A stretch of DNA of 49,263 nucleotides from Caloramator sp. (GTDB lineage: Bacteria; Bacillota; Clostridia; Clostridiales; Caloramatoraceae): positions 1 to 49,263 of the forward strand of contig JAOAEI010000006.1 in assembly GCA_026416875.1 (NCBI GenBank), in the 5' to 3' direction. The position numbers and the translations under genes are program-made. Positions 24,700-34,190 of this stretch are shown piece after piece (positions within the stretch are counted from its first letter, which is position 1; every line of letters begins with the position of its first letter). Below the pieces are notes generated by a model that searched no databases, was not told where the DNA came from, and was given only the letters and a program-made list of their open reading frames with translations.

Positions 24700-27159
24700 T
24701 TAATCTCTTTTTATAATTTCATCCAATTTTATTTTTCCCAAGGTTGATAGCTTTAACCCTATTATATCCCTTTGATACGCAACACCAGATTGTGGATGAT
24801 ATAAGAATATCCATGGTGCATCGTCAACTATTATTTTTTGAATTTCCTTATAAATTTCTAAACGTTTTTGAGGATTTATCATTTCTCTTGCTTCCTTCAT
24901 TAATTTTACAACTTCTTTATTATCGTATCCTGAGAAATTAGTTACATTATCTATATTAAATAAAGGTTCTAAATAATTATCAGGGTCTCCCGTATCCGCA
25001 ATCCAACCACTTATGAAAATATGGCACTTGGATATTGTTTGAGGTTTTAAATATTCTTCCCTTGATACTTTACTTACTTCACACTTTAGTCCAACCTTTT
25101 CAAGATCTTCCTTTATCATCTCTGCAATCAATTCATAAGTGCTATTTCCTGTTCCTATTCTTGTCTGGATTATCAAAGTTTCTCCCTTTATGTTCTTACC
25201 TGCTAATAGTTCTCTTGCTTTAGATGGATTGTAGCTATAACCAGCCAAGTAAGAATTATCTATCATGCCCGGTGGAATTGGTCCTTTTGATTCTTCCGCC
25301 ATGCCCTTCATTAACGTTTGTATTATACGTTTTTTATCTATTGCATAATTAATTGCTTTTCTAACTTCTTTGTCATTAATAAGAGTAGATTTTGATCGCA
25401 AGTTAAAACCTGCATAAGTTGTTGAAAGCATATTTTGCATAATAATGTTTGATACACCATATTCTTTTAATTTTTCCAAAGTAGCTTTATCCTCAAAATA
25501 GATCCAATCAAATTTTTTAGTTATAAAACCGCCAGCTACATCATCATCGCCAAAGGAATATTCAACTACATCTATATATGGTGCTCCTCCAAAATAATCT
25601 TTAAATGCCCTTAATATACATTTTTCCTCATCAATATTTTCAATATAATATGGACCACAACCAACTATTTTTCCCTTATTAAGCTCTTCTACGGCAAGAA
25701 CAGCACATGCAGTTTGAGCAAGATTAAGTAAAAAGCCAGTATAAGGAGACTTGAGCTTTATAGACAATCTATATTTATCCAAAACCTTTATCCCCTTAAC
25801 TTCTCTTGATGTTCCCTTTTGATATTCGTCACTGCCTTCAATTAAAGATAAAAACCAAGCATTTGGCGAATCTAACTCCGGACTTAAAAGTCTTTCAAAT
25901 GATTTCTTCACATCATCAGCAGTAATTTCCCTTCCGTTATGAAATTTAGCACCTTTTCTCAAGTTAAACACCCATGTTTTATTGTCTTCCTCAACACTCC
26001 AGCTCTTTGCTATGCCAGGAAATACTTCAGTCGAGTTTCCCTGGATTAATAATCCTGCATGAACATTTGAAAGAATCCTTGCCGTTGCAGAATCAAATGA
26101 CATAGCAGGATCTAAATTATCTGGTTTAGCATTTAAATTAGTTTTTAAAACAGCATATTCAGAATCACTGGAATTGATTTTTTTAACCAATGCATTACTA
26201 ATCAATTTCAAATCCTTTGATGTTTCATAAAGTGCATCTATTGAATTTTTTGTATAACCTGCGTTTAAAAGTGCATATTCTGTTTTTTTCATAAGATTTT
26301 GGGAGTTTTCATTTAATATGTTTGTTGCCTCAATAACCTTTTCAAAGCTTTCAACCTGTTTTGATATACCTTGATTTATTTCATCAGCAGCTGTGACTGT
26401 AGTTTTTACAGCTTCAATTATTTTGTCAAAGACTGATTTAGTATCATCAGCAATACTAACTCCAAGGTTTACCATTTCTTTGCTTCTTGTCATTGCATCT
26501 TTAGTTCTGTTTATAGTTTCATTTATTTCTCTTATAGTTTGGGATATCTTTTCTGCAGATTCACTACTTCTTTGTGCCAACTTTTTAACTTCAGCAGCTA
26601 CTACAGCAAATCCTCTACCTACCTCTCCAGCTCTTGCCGCCTCTATTGATGCATTTAAAGATAATAAATTAGTTTGATCTGCAATTTCTTTGATGATATC
26701 AAGCATTTCATTTATCTTTACCGCTTTCTCACTCAATACATTAACTATACTTACTATCTCTTCTACTGAGTTTTCTATCCCTCTTATCGCATTAATTGAC
26801 TTATCAACTGCTAATGAGCCTTCCTTTGCTACATCTAATGTTTCGAAGGCTGTTTCCTTAGATTGTGAAGTATTAGCAAAAACCTGCTGCGCAACTGCAG
26901 AATAACTATTTATTTCATCTAAAACATTATTTAATGCCTCAAGATTATGCTCAACATTGCCATATATACCATTAATTGTATCTATAAGATTTTGAGTTGC
27001 AAATTCCATCTCTTCGATTCTATTTATCATTCTTTCAACTATTTTTTCTTCATTTTTAAGACCGCGTTTAATATCTTCATCAAAAAATTCCTTCTCTACT
27101 TTTTCATCTAATGTAACCGATATTTCATCTTTTCTGCTTTTTCGAAAAATGCTTATCAT
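24700..27159 (-). CDS. Cytoplasmic chemoreceptor signalling domain fused to an oligopeptide-type substrate-binding domain
   Basis: 819 residues. Residues about 40-328 are an MCP signalling hairpin; its tip (about 155-195) has [21 protein letters not shown] and [18 protein letters not shown], which contact CheA and CheW in this family. Residues about 336-819 are an SBP_bac_5 (OppA/DppA/NikA) domain with [51 protein letters not shown] and [16 protein letters not shown]. The N-terminus [12 protein letters not shown] is not a signal peptide and no membrane helix exists anywhere, so both domains should be cytoplasmic. Usual receptors place the sensor before the hairpin and outside the cell. The ATG follows AAGGGTGAG; a promoter lies at 27206-27234. 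Confidence 0.92.
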   Translation of the reverse strand: MISIFRKSRKDEISVTLDEKVEKEFFDEDIKRGLKNEEKIVERMINRIEEMEFATQNLIDTINGIYGNVEHNLEALNNVLDEINSYSAVAQQVFANTSQSKETAFETLDVAKEGSLAVDKSINAIRGIENSVEEIVSIVNVLSEKAVKINEMLDIIKEIADQTNLLSLNASIEAARAGEVGRGFAVVAAEVKKLAQRSSESAEKISQTIREINETINRTKDAMTRSKEMVNLGVSIADDTKSVFDKIIEAVKTTVTAADEINQGISKQVESFEKVIEATNILNENSQNLMKKTEYALLNAGYTKNSIDALYETSKDLKLISNALVKKINSSDSEYAVLKTNLNAKPDNLDPAMSFDSATARILSNVHAGLLIQGNSTEVFPGIAKSWSVEEDNKTWVFNLRKGAKFHNGREITADDVKKSFERLLSPELDSPNAWFLSLIEGSDEYQKGTSREVKGIKVLDKYRLSIKLKSPYTGFLLNLAQTACAVLAVEELNKGKIVGCGPYYIENIDEEKCILRAFKDYFGGAPYIDVVEYSFGDDDVAGGFITKKFDWIYFEDKATLEKLKEYGVSNIIMQNMLSTTYAGFNLRSKSTLINDKEVRKAINYAIDKKRIIQTLMKGMAEESKGPIPPGMIDNSYLAGYSYNPSKARELLAGKNIKGETLIIQTRIGTGNSTYELIAEMIKEDLEKVGLKCEVSKVSREEYLKPQTISKCHIFISGWIADTGDPDNYLEPLFNIDNVTNFSGYDNKEVVKLMKEAREMINPQKRLEIYKEIQKIIVDDAPWIFLYHPQSGVAYQRDIIGLKLSTLGKIKLDEIIKRD

Positions 27160-27205
27160 CTTCTCACCCTTTTCGTCAAAATTTAAGGAAATATACTACA
27201 ATAAG

Positions 27206-27234
27206 ATTATATTATATCTAAATCAATTATTCAA
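27206..27234 (-). promoter_or_regulatory. Promoter of the chemoreceptor-SBP gene
   Basis: Minus-strand TTGAAT (27229-27234), 17-bp spacer, TATAAT (27206-27211). This is a sigma-A pattern; I do not see a SigD/FliA-type box (TAAA...GCCGATAA). Confidence 0.65.
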
Positions 27235-27369
27235 TTTTTTGAAACTATACTTACGAAATTATTGAAAAACTTATTTAAATATTATAACATAAATTGTAAA
27301 TCAAGATGTTGTCTACATATAAACCAATCTTCTCATATAATAATATAAAAGATATAAAGGGTGACTAAT

Positions 27370-28491
27370 GTGGACTTTCAAAAACTTTTATCTCTAATTT
27401 CAAAGGAAGAAGGGTTAAAATTAGATTTTAAAGAAAAATTAAATATAGATACAGAATCAGGTAAAAAAGAACTTGCAAAGGACATATGCGCTATAGCTAA
27501 CTCCAAAGGAGGGCGAGGATATTTAATATTCGGCATAGAAGATAAAAGCAAAAAAATTATTGGTATAGATAAATCCTCCTTTAGCGAAGAAAAAATTCAG
27601 CAAATTGTATCAACCCGAATTGAACCACCAGTTCCAATTTCAGTTGATACCATAGAAATTGCTGGAAAGACAATTGGGGTTGTTACGATTTATAACACTG
27701 AACAAAAACCTTTTCAATTAAGAGAAACTGGTGCTTTCTATATAAGGAGAGGTTCAACTACTGACTATATGAGGAAGGACGAAATAGCCTCTATTTTACT
27801 TGATACAGGTATTTTCCACATAGAACAAACTCCTATAATAAAAGCAAGTTTGAAGGATATTGACCTTAACAAAGTTAATGATTTTTTTAGACTATCTGGT
27901 ATTAATCAGCCTGTAGACAATCATCTTCTTATTTCTTCAGGTTTTGCAATTAAAGATAAAGATTATAATGAAATCCATCCATCCCTTGGTGCTATGCTTC
28001 TCTTTGGAAAATATCCTGAGCTTTTCTTGCCACATGCCATTATCCTTATTCACAATTATATAAACAATGAACTTCCTAAACTTCATATTTCAAAAGGAAC
28101 TATATTGGATATGCTTGATGACGCAATTCAGTATATTAGTAAAGTTATTTCTTCCAATTCATTACTAAAATCTGTTATTCAAGAACATCTAGGTAAGGCA
28201 ATTATTTATAGAGACTATTTCTGTATTAACAAATGCATCGAAGTATATATTAAGAATAATAAAATCGAAATAGTCAATCCTGGTGCTGCTTTAAAATCGA
28301 ACAATGATAAATATGTAAAACGCAATCTATGGCTATACTCCAAAATTATTACCATTGATAAAGACAAAAAATTTTTTAATAACGAAATTAATATACAACT
28401 ATTTGAAAAGCACTATTCTAAAATCAAATATTTTAATATCCCCTCTGAAAACTTATATAAAGTAATAATTCCTTTAGAAACCAAAATTTAA
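27370..28491 (+). CDS. AlbA_2/Schlafen-type ATP-binding protein (COG2865-like)
   Basis: About 373 residues. The first 130 residues match the AlbA_2 (divergent AAA-4/Schlafen) domain: EGLKLDFKEKLN, a helix DICAIANSKGGRGYLIFGIED, IEPPVPISV and FYIRRGSTTDYMRKDEI. The rest resembles the middle of RecG-like transcriptional-regulator-type proteins (SLGAMLLFGKYPE), but the usual C-terminal winged helix is not seen. Such proteins are linked to nucleic-acid regulation; no role is assigned. The frame opens at GTG 27361, whose GTG is part of the AAAGGGTGA ribosome site, so GTG 27370 is preferred. It is divergent from the chemoreceptor gene. Confidence 0.77.
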   Translation: MDFQKLLSLISKEEGLKLDFKEKLNIDTESGKKELAKDICAIANSKGGRGYLIFGIEDKSKKIIGIDKSSFSEEKIQQIVSTRIEPPVPISVDTIEIAGKTIGVVTIYNTEQKPFQLRETGAFYIRRGSTTDYMRKDEIASILLDTGIFHIEQTPIIKASLKDIDLNKVNDFFRLSGINQPVDNHLLISSGFAIKDKDYNEIHPSLGAMLLFGKYPELFLPHAIILIHNYINNELPKLHISKGTILDMLDDAIQYISKVISSNSLLKSVIQEHLGKAIIYRDYFCINKCIEVYIKNNKIEIVNPGAALKSNNDKYVKRNLWLYSKIITIDKDKKFFNNEINIQLFEKHYSKIKYFNIPSENLYKVIIPLETKI

Positions 28492-28493
28492 AA

Positions 28494-28519
28494 CTGGATT
28501 GCTTAAAGAAGCAATCCAG
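28494..28519. terminator. Bidirectional terminator
   Basis: Perfect 11-bp stem CTGGATTGCTT / AAGCAATCCAG with a 4-nt loop, between the convergent AlbA_2 and nucleoside transporter genes; it contains the latter's stop codon. Confidence 0.85.
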
Positions 28520-29723
28520 CTATTGCAGCATTTAAAAGTCCTACTAATGTTCCTCCAATAAGAGCTTTAATACCTAATTTAGCTATATCCGAACGCCTAT
28601 CTGGTGCAAGCCCGCCTATACCACCAATTTGAATTGCAATTGAACTTATGTTTGCAAAACCACAAAGGGCATAAGTTAATAAAGTTATGGTTCTTTGTTC
28701 TAGAATTCCGCTCTTTATTAAATTTGATAGATTAGCAAAGGCAAAAAATTCATTAATAACTATTTTTTGTCCTAACAGGCTACCTGCATTGATAACATCT
28801 TTAAGTGGAACTCCAATTATAAATGTCACTGGTGCAAAAATTCTTCCTAAAATCCATTCAAGGCTGAAATCCCTAATACCGACTAAATAACCCACTTTCG
28901 CAATTAAATAATTTATTAAATATATAAGCGCTATAAAGGCTATAAGCATTGCTCCAACATTAAGACTAAGTTGTAACCCTTCAGAAGCACCGCGGGCAGC
29001 AGCATCAATCACGTTTGCATCTACCTTTTCAAATTTGATGTTTACTTTGCCTTTAGTTTTAGGCTCTTCAGTCTCGGGTATCATTATTTTTGATATCATT
29101 AAACTTGCTGGTGCTGCCATCAAACTTGCAGCTATCAAATGGCCAGCATCAATCCCCATAGCTATATATCCAGCCATAACACCTCCAGCAACAGTTGCCA
29201 TTCCACCAACCATAATGGTTAATAATTCTGATTTTGTCATATCATTAACATAAGGTTTTATTAAAAGTGGCGCTTCTGTTTGGCCTAAAAATATATTAGC
29301 TGTATTTGAAAGGGACTCAGCCCCTGAGGTTCCAAGCAATCTTAGCATTATTTTAGCTAAGAAGGAAACAACAGCCTGCATTATTCCTAGATAGTAAAGG
29401 ATACTCATAAGTGCAGAGAAAAATATAATAGTAGGTAATATTTGAAGAGCAAATATAACTCCAAACTTTTCTGAATCAATTAAATTCCCAAACAGAAAGG
29501 AAGTTCCAAACTTCGTAAAATTCAAAAGTTTTGTTACTCCTCTACTTATAACATCAAAGATTCTCTGTCCAACAGGCCATTTTAAAACGATTAGTGCAAA
29601 AATAAATTGAATGGCAATTCCTTTTGCTACTAAGAGCCAGTTTACCCTTTTTTTGTTTTCAGACAATAAAAAGGCTATTGCTAAAATTACTGCCACTCCT
29701 AATAAACTGATTAGTTTCTCCAT
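28503..29723 (-). CDS. nupC: Concentrative nucleoside transporter (NupC/CNT family)
   Basis: 406 residues, polytopic. CNT motifs are present: GTSFLFGNLIDS, the re-entrant SLSNTANIFLGQTEAPLLIKP (equivalent to GQTEAP, nucleoside contact), MATVAGGVMAGYI, INEFFAFANL and YALCGFANISSIAIQIGG. It imports nucleosides with H+ or Na+; base preference is not readable. The symbol is by family. The ATG follows GAAAGGAG. About 75 bp upstream lie two direct repeats ATAGTTNTAAATT one helical turn and a half apart, a possible control site. Confidence 0.93.
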   Translation of the reverse strand: MEKLISLLGVAVILAIAFLLSENKKRVNWLLVAKGIAIQFIFALIVLKWPVGQRIFDVISRGVTKLLNFTKFGTSFLFGNLIDSEKFGVIFALQILPTIIFFSALMSILYYLGIMQAVVSFLAKIMLRLLGTSGAESLSNTANIFLGQTEAPLLIKPYVNDMTKSELLTIMVGGMATVAGGVMAGYIAMGIDAGHLIAASLMAAPASLMISKIMIPETEEPKTKGKVNIKFEKVDANVIDAAARGASEGLQLSLNVGAMLIAFIALIYLINYLIAKVGYLVGIRDFSLEWILGRIFAPVTFIIGVPLKDVINAGSLLGQKIVINEFFAFANLSNLIKSGILEQRTITLLTYALCGFANISSIAIQIGGIGGLAPDRRSDIAKLGIKALIGGTLVGLLNAAIAGLLL

Positions 29724-29800
29724 ACAATTCTCCTTTCATTATTTTTTTGTAACAAAATTAACTTTAATATAAAACAGCAAAGAGTGCAATACAAATGAAA

Positions 29801-29831
29801 ATAGTTCTAAATTTAAAATAGTTTTAAATTG
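29801..29831. repeat. Direct repeats upstream of the nucleoside transporter gene
   Basis: ATAGTTCTAAATT at 29801-29813 and ATAGTTTTAAATT at 29818-29830 are 12/13 identical with a 17-bp period, just upstream of a possible minus-strand promoter. They may be tandem regulator sites; in such AT-rich DNA chance cannot be excluded. Confidence 0.4.
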
Positions 29832-29862
29832 TATATTAATTAAAAACAATTTAACTAAACAA

Positions 29863-29911
29863 AATAGCCATATTTTTTAGACCTTTAGCATGTCTAAAAA
29901 ATATGGCTATT
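29863..29911 (-). terminator. Large hairpin terminator after the glyS-linked gene
   Basis: Perfect 20-bp inverted repeat (29863-29882 and 29892-29911) around a 9-nt loop, unusually long for this window; TTGTTTAGTT follows on the minus strand. It lies 15 bp after the stop of the 124-residue gene. Confidence 0.75.
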
Positions 29912-29925
29912 AGTTTTCTAAAAGA

Positions 29926-30300
29926 CTATTCTATCCCTAATTTTTTATAAATCTCATTAATCTGCATCTCATGATTAGAGACTAACAAATTTAATTTTTC
30001 CTCCATATATTCATAATCGTCCTTAAATTGAAATTTTATAAGCCATGTTGGATTATATTCTTCAACTTCTTCAATCTCAAACCCAAGATTTTTAAGAGAT
30101 TCCATATCGTATAAATCAAATATTTCATTATACTGTTCGTCTGTTACATCCCTATCAGTTGATAAATAAATGAAGCAAACATCATCTTCTACATATGCCT
30201 TTGTAATGAATTGTAATCCAGCATCAACTTCATAACTTCCAAGCTCTTCAGTCAATATATTGTTTTCTCTTTTATAAAGGACCAGTGCCCTTCCTTCCAT
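29926..30300 (-). CDS. Conserved-looking 124-residue protein downstream of glyS, unrecognised
   Basis: 124 residues, acidic, no membrane segment. It begins MEGRALVLYKRE and alternates strands and helices (GSYEVDAGLQFITKAYVED, CFIYLSTDRDVTDEQY, GFEIEEVEEYNPTWLIKF), ending in a helical tail. I do not recognise the family with certainty. It lies 11 bp after glyS with an AGGAGTGATCCT ribosome site, so it is transcribed under the same T-box; dependence on glycyl-tRNA charging follows from that layout. A 20-bp perfect hairpin terminates the unit. Confidence 0.72.
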   Translation of the reverse strand: MEGRALVLYKRENNILTEELGSYEVDAGLQFITKAYVEDDVCFIYLSTDRDVTDEQYNEIFDLYDMESLKNLGFEIEEVEEYNPTWLIKFQFKDDYEYMEEKLNLLVSNHEMQINEIYKKLGIE

Positions 30301-30311
30301 AGGATCACTCC

Positions 30312-31700
30312 TTAAAATTTTAATCTTTCTAATATGTAATCCTTAACTTCATTTATTGGAATTCTAACCTGCTTCATTGTATCTCTATCTCTTATTGTAA
30401 CCATATTATCATTTACTGAATCAAAATCGTATGTTATGCAGAAGGGTGTTCCTATTTCATCTTGTCTTCTATAGCGTTTTCCTATGCTGCCAGTCTCATC
30501 ATAATCAACCATAAATTCCTTTGATAAATCTTCATAAACTTTTCTTGCACCATCAGCTAATTTCTTAGAAAGCGGAAGAACTGCAGCTTTAAATGGAGCA
30601 AGGGCTGGATGGAATCTTAAAACCGTTCTTACATCGCCATCTTCTAATGTTTCTTCATCATACGCATCAATCAAGAAGGCAAGCAGAACCCTATCCGCTC
30701 CAACTGATGGTTCTATACAATATGGAACAACTTTTTCATTAGTTTCAGGATCAAAGTAAACCAAATCTTCACCTGAATGTTCTATGTGCTGCTTTAAGTC
30801 AAAATCAGTTCTGTCTGCAATACCCCATAGCTCTCCCCATCCAAATGGGAATTTGTATTCTATATCAGTAGTAGCATTGCTGTAATGAGAAAGTTCTTCC
30901 TTCTCGTGATCCCTTAACCTTATATTTTCTTCCTTTATTCCAAGGCTTAAAAGCCAATTTTTACAGAAGTTTTTCCAGTATTCAAACCACTCTAAATCCT
31001 CGCCAGGCTTGCAGAAAAATTCAAGCTCCATTTGCTCAAATTCCCTTGTTCTAAATATAAAATTTCCTGGTGTTATCTCATTTCTAAAGGATTTACCAAT
31101 TTGACCTATACCGAATGGTAGCTTTTTTCTTGTGGTTCTTAAAACATTTTTAAAATTAACAAATATTCCCTGTGCAGTTTCAGGTCTTAAATAAACCAAA
31201 GCCTTCGAATCCTCAGTAACCCCCTGATATGTTTTAAACATCAGGTTGAACTGTCTTATATCTGTCCAGTTAAATGCTCCACAGTCAGGGCACTTGATCT
31301 CATGTTCCCTTATGTATTCCATCATCTTTTCATTGCTCCATCCACTAACATGGGGTTCTAAACCGTTATTTTGCATATAATCTTCTATAAGTTTATCTGC
31401 TCTAAATCTTGATTTACAGCTTTTACAATCCATCAATGGATCGCTAAATCCCCCAACATGTCCCGACGCTACCCAAACCTGCGGATTCATTAAAATAGCA
31501 CAGTCGACACCAACATTATATGGGGATTCTTGAATAAACTTTTTCCACCACGCTTTTTTAATATTATTTTTTAGTTCAACTCCCAAAGGACCATAGTCCC
31601 ATGTATTTGCAAGGCCCCCATAGATCTCTGAACCTGGAAATATAAATCCTCTGCTCTTACATAGCGCAACTATTTTATCCATAGTTTTTTCTACTGCCAT
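30312..31700 (-). CDS. glyS: Glycyl-tRNA synthetase (single-chain, alpha2 type)
   Basis: 462 residues, a class II synthetase of the dimeric type also found in archaea and eukaryotes rather than the bacterial alpha2beta2 enzyme. Motifs: [20 protein letters not shown] at the start, TARQ-type region [18 protein letters not shown], motif 2 [31 protein letters not shown] and motif 3 [15 protein letters not shown]. Four cysteines (CKSC and CPDC) form a zinc knuckle near residues 73-145. The ATG follows AAAGGAGG, and a T-box leader lies immediately upstream. The symbol is often also written glyQS for fused forms. Confidence 0.97.
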   Translation of the reverse strand: MAVEKTMDKIVALCKSRGFIFPGSEIYGGLANTWDYGPLGVELKNNIKKAWWKKFIQESPYNVGVDCAILMNPQVWVASGHVGGFSDPLMDCKSCKSRFRADKLIEDYMQNNGLEPHVSGWSNEKMMEYIREHEIKCPDCGAFNWTDIRQFNLMFKTYQGVTEDSKALVYLRPETAQGIFVNFKNVLRTTRKKLPFGIGQIGKSFRNEITPGNFIFRTREFEQMELEFFCKPGEDLEWFEYWKNFCKNWLLSLGIKEENIRLRDHEKEELSHYSNATTDIEYKFPFGWGELWGIADRTDFDLKQHIEHSGEDLVYFDPETNEKVVPYCIEPSVGADRVLLAFLIDAYDEETLEDGDVRTVLRFHPALAPFKAAVLPLSKKLADGARKVYEDLSKEFMVDYDETGSIGKRYRRQDEIGTPFCITYDFDSVNDNMVTIRDRDTMKQVRIPINEVKDYILERLKF

Positions 31701-31735
31701 GTTATGACCTCCTTTAAATAAATTTGCAATATAAA

Positions 31736-31767
31736 AAGCCCTTCATCCCGTAAGGGACGAAAGGCTT
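31736..31767 (-). terminator. T-box terminator hairpin of the glyS leader
   Basis: On the minus strand a 14-bp imperfect-free stem AAGCCTTTCGTCCC / GGGATGAAGGGCTT pairs around TTAC and is followed by TTTTTAT. Its 5' arm competes with the antiterminator that contains the T-box sequence at 31773-31787. Confidence 0.88.
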
Positions 31768-31915
31768 AGCTTCCGCGGTTCCACCCTAATTGGTCGTATG
31801 ACCCACCTCGTTTTACATACTCCAGGGCGCCCTTCGTTGAAACTCAATGCCAGTCTTCCACCCCCACCGGCTCGCTATAATTGAGGCTATCAACTACTCC
31901 TCCCCTTCATAGTAT
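31736..31915 (-). promoter_or_regulatory. T-box riboswitch controlling glyS (glycine specifier GGC)
   Basis: On the minus strand the leader contains the T-box core AGGGTGGAACCGCGG (complement of 31773-31787), the stem I GAGGAGTAG loop, a distal GCCGGTGG region and the specifier segment GAAG-GGC-GCCCTGGAG with codon GGC at 31829-31831, a glycine codon. Uncharged tRNA-Gly should pair with GGC and with the T-box bulge, favouring antitermination and expression of glyS and the gene after it. Confidence 0.95.
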
Positions 31916-31936
31916 AAATATTTACTTTTAATTGTT

Positions 31937-31964
31937 ATAATAGCAAATTATATGAATTTGTCAA
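31937..31964 (-). promoter_or_regulatory. Promoter of the glyS T-box leader
   Basis: Minus-strand TTGACA (31959-31964), 16-bp spacer, TATTAT (31937-31942). The -35 box overlaps the last codons of the upstream HesB-like gene. Confidence 0.75.
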
Positions 31965-32284
31965 GTTGTTCTAATGCATCCATCGCAGCTGAAACATCTT
32001 TTAGTAAATTTAGGATATCCTTTAATGCTAAATCCTTCTATGGGCTTTAAAACATAATCTATTTCTAATTCCTTATGATATTTATTTAATTCTTCATCAA
32101 TGACTACCTTAATAGGACCAATAATTTTGTGTATTTTCTCATTACTATCATCAAAAACCAAACCGTATTTTATGAAATTGCATGTAACTCTTTCAATATA
32201 GATATTTATAATAGGCTCTTTATTATTATTTTTTGCAGCTTCTATAATTTTTTTCATCGCTAAATCCGTAATTTTTATTATCAC
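31961..32284 (-). CDS. A-type (HesB/IscA-like) iron-sulfur protein
   Basis: About 107 residues. The IscA/HesB fold is visible (ITDLAMKKIIEAAK, IYIERVTCNFIKYGLVFDD, PIKVVIDEEL, DYVLKPIEGFSI). Cys35 falls where IscA has its conserved first cysteine; the usual C-terminal CGCG is replaced by CFSCDGC (Cys97, Cys100, Cys103). These could bind iron or an Fe-S cluster. Codon 35 is an ordinary TGT, so this is not the selenocysteine variant known in clostridia. The frame opens at GTG 32293; GTG 32284 lies better after GGAAGG. It stands upstream of the glyS T-box. Confidence 0.77.
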   Translation of the reverse strand: MIIKITDLAMKKIIEAAKNNNKEPIINIYIERVTCNFIKYGLVFDDSNEKIHKIIGPIKVVIDEELNKYHKELEIDYVLKPIEGFSIKGYPKFTKRCFSCDGCIRTT

Positions 32285-32369
32285 ATCAATCACCTTCCAA
32301 AGTTTATATCTTTATTTTATACCTAATCGATGCTATAATTCAAATAAATATCTACAGGAAGGTGATATT

Positions 32370-32633
32370 TTGTTAAGACTATGGGGTAAAGTTATCAAAA
32401 ACAATAAAATCATAATGCATGAAGAAGCTGTTAATAACGAAAATATAAGTTATGAACAGCAGCTTAAAAAATGTATAACTGAAATAGCTCAGAAGTTAGA
32501 TATTCAAAAGCCCTACTGGCTTCCACATAATCTTGAAGAATTTAATAATCTTAAAAAAACTGTTTTCACCCAGGACAACTTTATCGAAGAAATCGACTTT
32601 GACAAATTTGAAATAGTCGTATTAGAGGAATAA
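32370..32633 (+). CDS. 87-residue hypothetical protein
   Basis: 87 residues, cytoplasmic, unrecognised. It begins LRLWGKVIKNNKIIMHEE and has a central KPYWLPHNLEEFNN segment and an acidic end (EEIDFDKFEIVVLEE). The TTG start lies five bases after GGAAGGTGAT, a strong ribosome site, and the gene ends exactly in a bidirectional terminator, so it is very likely real. It is divergent from the HesB-like gene and stands alone as a single-gene unit; the sequence offers no clue to function. Confidence 0.68.
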   Translation: MLRLWGKVIKNNKIIMHEEAVNNENISYEQQLKKCITEIAQKLDIQKPYWLPHNLEEFNNLKKTVFTQDNFIEEIDFDKFEIVVLEE

Positions 32634-32655
32634 CCCCAAGGTATCCCTTGGGGTT
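32632..32655. terminator. Bidirectional terminator
   Basis: Perfect 10-bp stem AACCCCAAGG / CCTTGGGGTT with a TATC loop between the convergent 87-residue gene and pgi. Confidence 0.87.
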
Positions 32656-32656
32656 A

Positions 32657-34009
32657 TTATCTTCCTAATCTTTCTTCAAGCCTTTTTCTTTCTTCCTCAT
32701 AACCTGGTTTTCCTAAAAGGGCAAACATGTTCTTTTTATATGCTTCAACTCCAGGTTGGTCAAATGGATTTACCCCTAACATATATCCACTAATTCCACA
32801 CGCCTTTTCAAACATATAAACAAGCTTTCCAAAATAATATGGAGTCAATTCTGGAATATTTATTATTATATTAGGAACATTTCCATCTGTGTGAGCAAGA
32901 ACAGTCCCTTCGAAGGCCTTTTTATTTACAAAATCCATTGTTTTGCCAGCTAAGAAATTAAGTCCATCTATATTATCCTTATCTTCCTTGATCTCAACGT
33001 CGTATCTTGGCTTTTCAACGTTTAAAACTGTTTCAAATATATGTCTTAAACCATCTTGAATATATTGTCCCATGGAATGAAGGTCTGTTGTAAAATCAAC
33101 TGAGGCAGGATAAATTCCCTTTCCGTCCTTACCTTCACTTTCTCCAAAGAGCTGTTTCCACCATTCTGCAAAATAATGTAGTCCTGGCTCATAGTTTGCC
33201 ATTATTTCAACTGTCTTTCCCTTTCTATATAGAGCATTTCTTATTGCTGCATATAAATAAGCTGGATTATTAAAAATATCTAAGTTTGAATATTCCCTCA
33301 TTCCATCCAATGCTCCCTGCATCATTTCTCTTATATCAACTCCGCTTACTGCAATTGGAAGCAACCCAACTGCTGTTAAAACAGAATATCTTCCTCCCAC
33401 ATCATCAGGAATTACAAAGGTTTCATAACCTTCCTCTTCAGCTAGCTTTCTAAGGGCCCCCTTTGCTTTATCTGTTGTAGCATATATTCTTTCTCTCGCG
33501 CCTTCTTTACCATATTTATTTTCCATATATTCTTTAAATATTCTAAAAGCAATTGCAGGTTCTGTAGTTGTCCCTGATTTTGATATTACATTAACAGAAA
33601 TTTCCTTATCTTCTAACACATCAAGCAAATCACGCATATATACAGGGCTTATATTGTTTCCAACAAAGTATATTTCAGGAGTTTTTCTTTTATTTTTAGG
33701 AAGAACATTATAGAAGGTATGATTTAACATTTCAATGGCAGCCCTAGCACCTAAATATGAACCACCTATTCCTATAACAACAAGGGCATCAGAATTTTCC
33801 TTTATCCTTTCTGCAGCCTTTATAATCCTTTCAAATTCCTCTTTATCGTAATCCTGAGGAAGAGTAACCCAACCTAAAAAGTCGCTTCCAGCTCCAGTTT
33901 TATTATGTAACTTTTCATGGGCATCCTTTATTTGCCCCTCTAAATTTTTAATCTCTCCAACGCTTACAAAAGCTAAAACTTTAGAATAGTCTAGAGTTAT
34001 GTTTGGCAT
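32657..34009 (-). CDS. pgi: Glucose-6-phosphate isomerase
   Basis: 450 residues, the normal length of the Firmicutes enzyme. It interconverts glucose-6-phosphate and fructose-6-phosphate. Motifs: [18 protein letters not shown], the phosphate-binding [36 protein letters not shown], and the C-terminal [16 protein letters not shown] with catalytic lysine. The frame is open to 34030, but the only good ribosome site (GGAGG, 34017-34021) precedes the ATG at 34009. It is transcribed alone and ends in the shared hairpin. Confidence 0.97.
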   Translation of the reverse strand: MPNITLDYSKVLAFVSVGEIKNLEGQIKDAHEKLHNKTGAGSDFLGWVTLPQDYDKEEFERIIKAAERIKENSDALVVIGIGGSYLGARAAIEMLNHTFYNVLPKNKRKTPEIYFVGNNISPVYMRDLLDVLEDKEISVNVISKSGTTTEPAIAFRIFKEYMENKYGKEGARERIYATTDKAKGALRKLAEEEGYETFVIPDDVGGRYSVLTAVGLLPIAVSGVDIREMMQGALDGMREYSNLDIFNNPAYLYAAIRNALYRKGKTVEIMANYEPGLHYFAEWWKQLFGESEGKDGKGIYPASVDFTTDLHSMGQYIQDGLRHIFETVLNVEKPRYDVEIKEDKDNIDGLNFLAGKTMDFVNKKAFEGTVLAHTDGNVPNIIINIPELTPYYFGKLVYMFEKACGISGYMLGVNPFDQPGVEAYKKNMFALLGKPGYEEERKRLEERLGR

Positions 34010-34165
34010 AAATATTACCTCCATTAGCAAAATTTATATTAAATTTTATAACATCACCTTCAATAATTCAACGACAAATTGTCCAATATTTTTTGTTGAT
34101 ATACAATAAATCGATATATACTTTTAGTGTGAACTTAACTTAATTAATTTTATACCTAAAAATTA

Positions 34166-34190
34166 GAGCTAATAGAATTTCTATTAGCTC
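34166..34190 (-). terminator. Terminator after the ferritin-like gene
   Basis: Ten-base-pair stem GAGCTAATAG / CTATTAGCTC with a 5-nt loop at the 3' end of the minus-strand ferritin-like gene; an AT-rich T tract follows. Confidence 0.8.

Noticed and set aside
31961-32284. Selenocysteine in the HesB-like protein
   Set aside because: Clostridia have a HesB-like selenoprotein, but the Cys35 codon here is TGT and no in-frame TGA or SECIS-like hairpin is needed.
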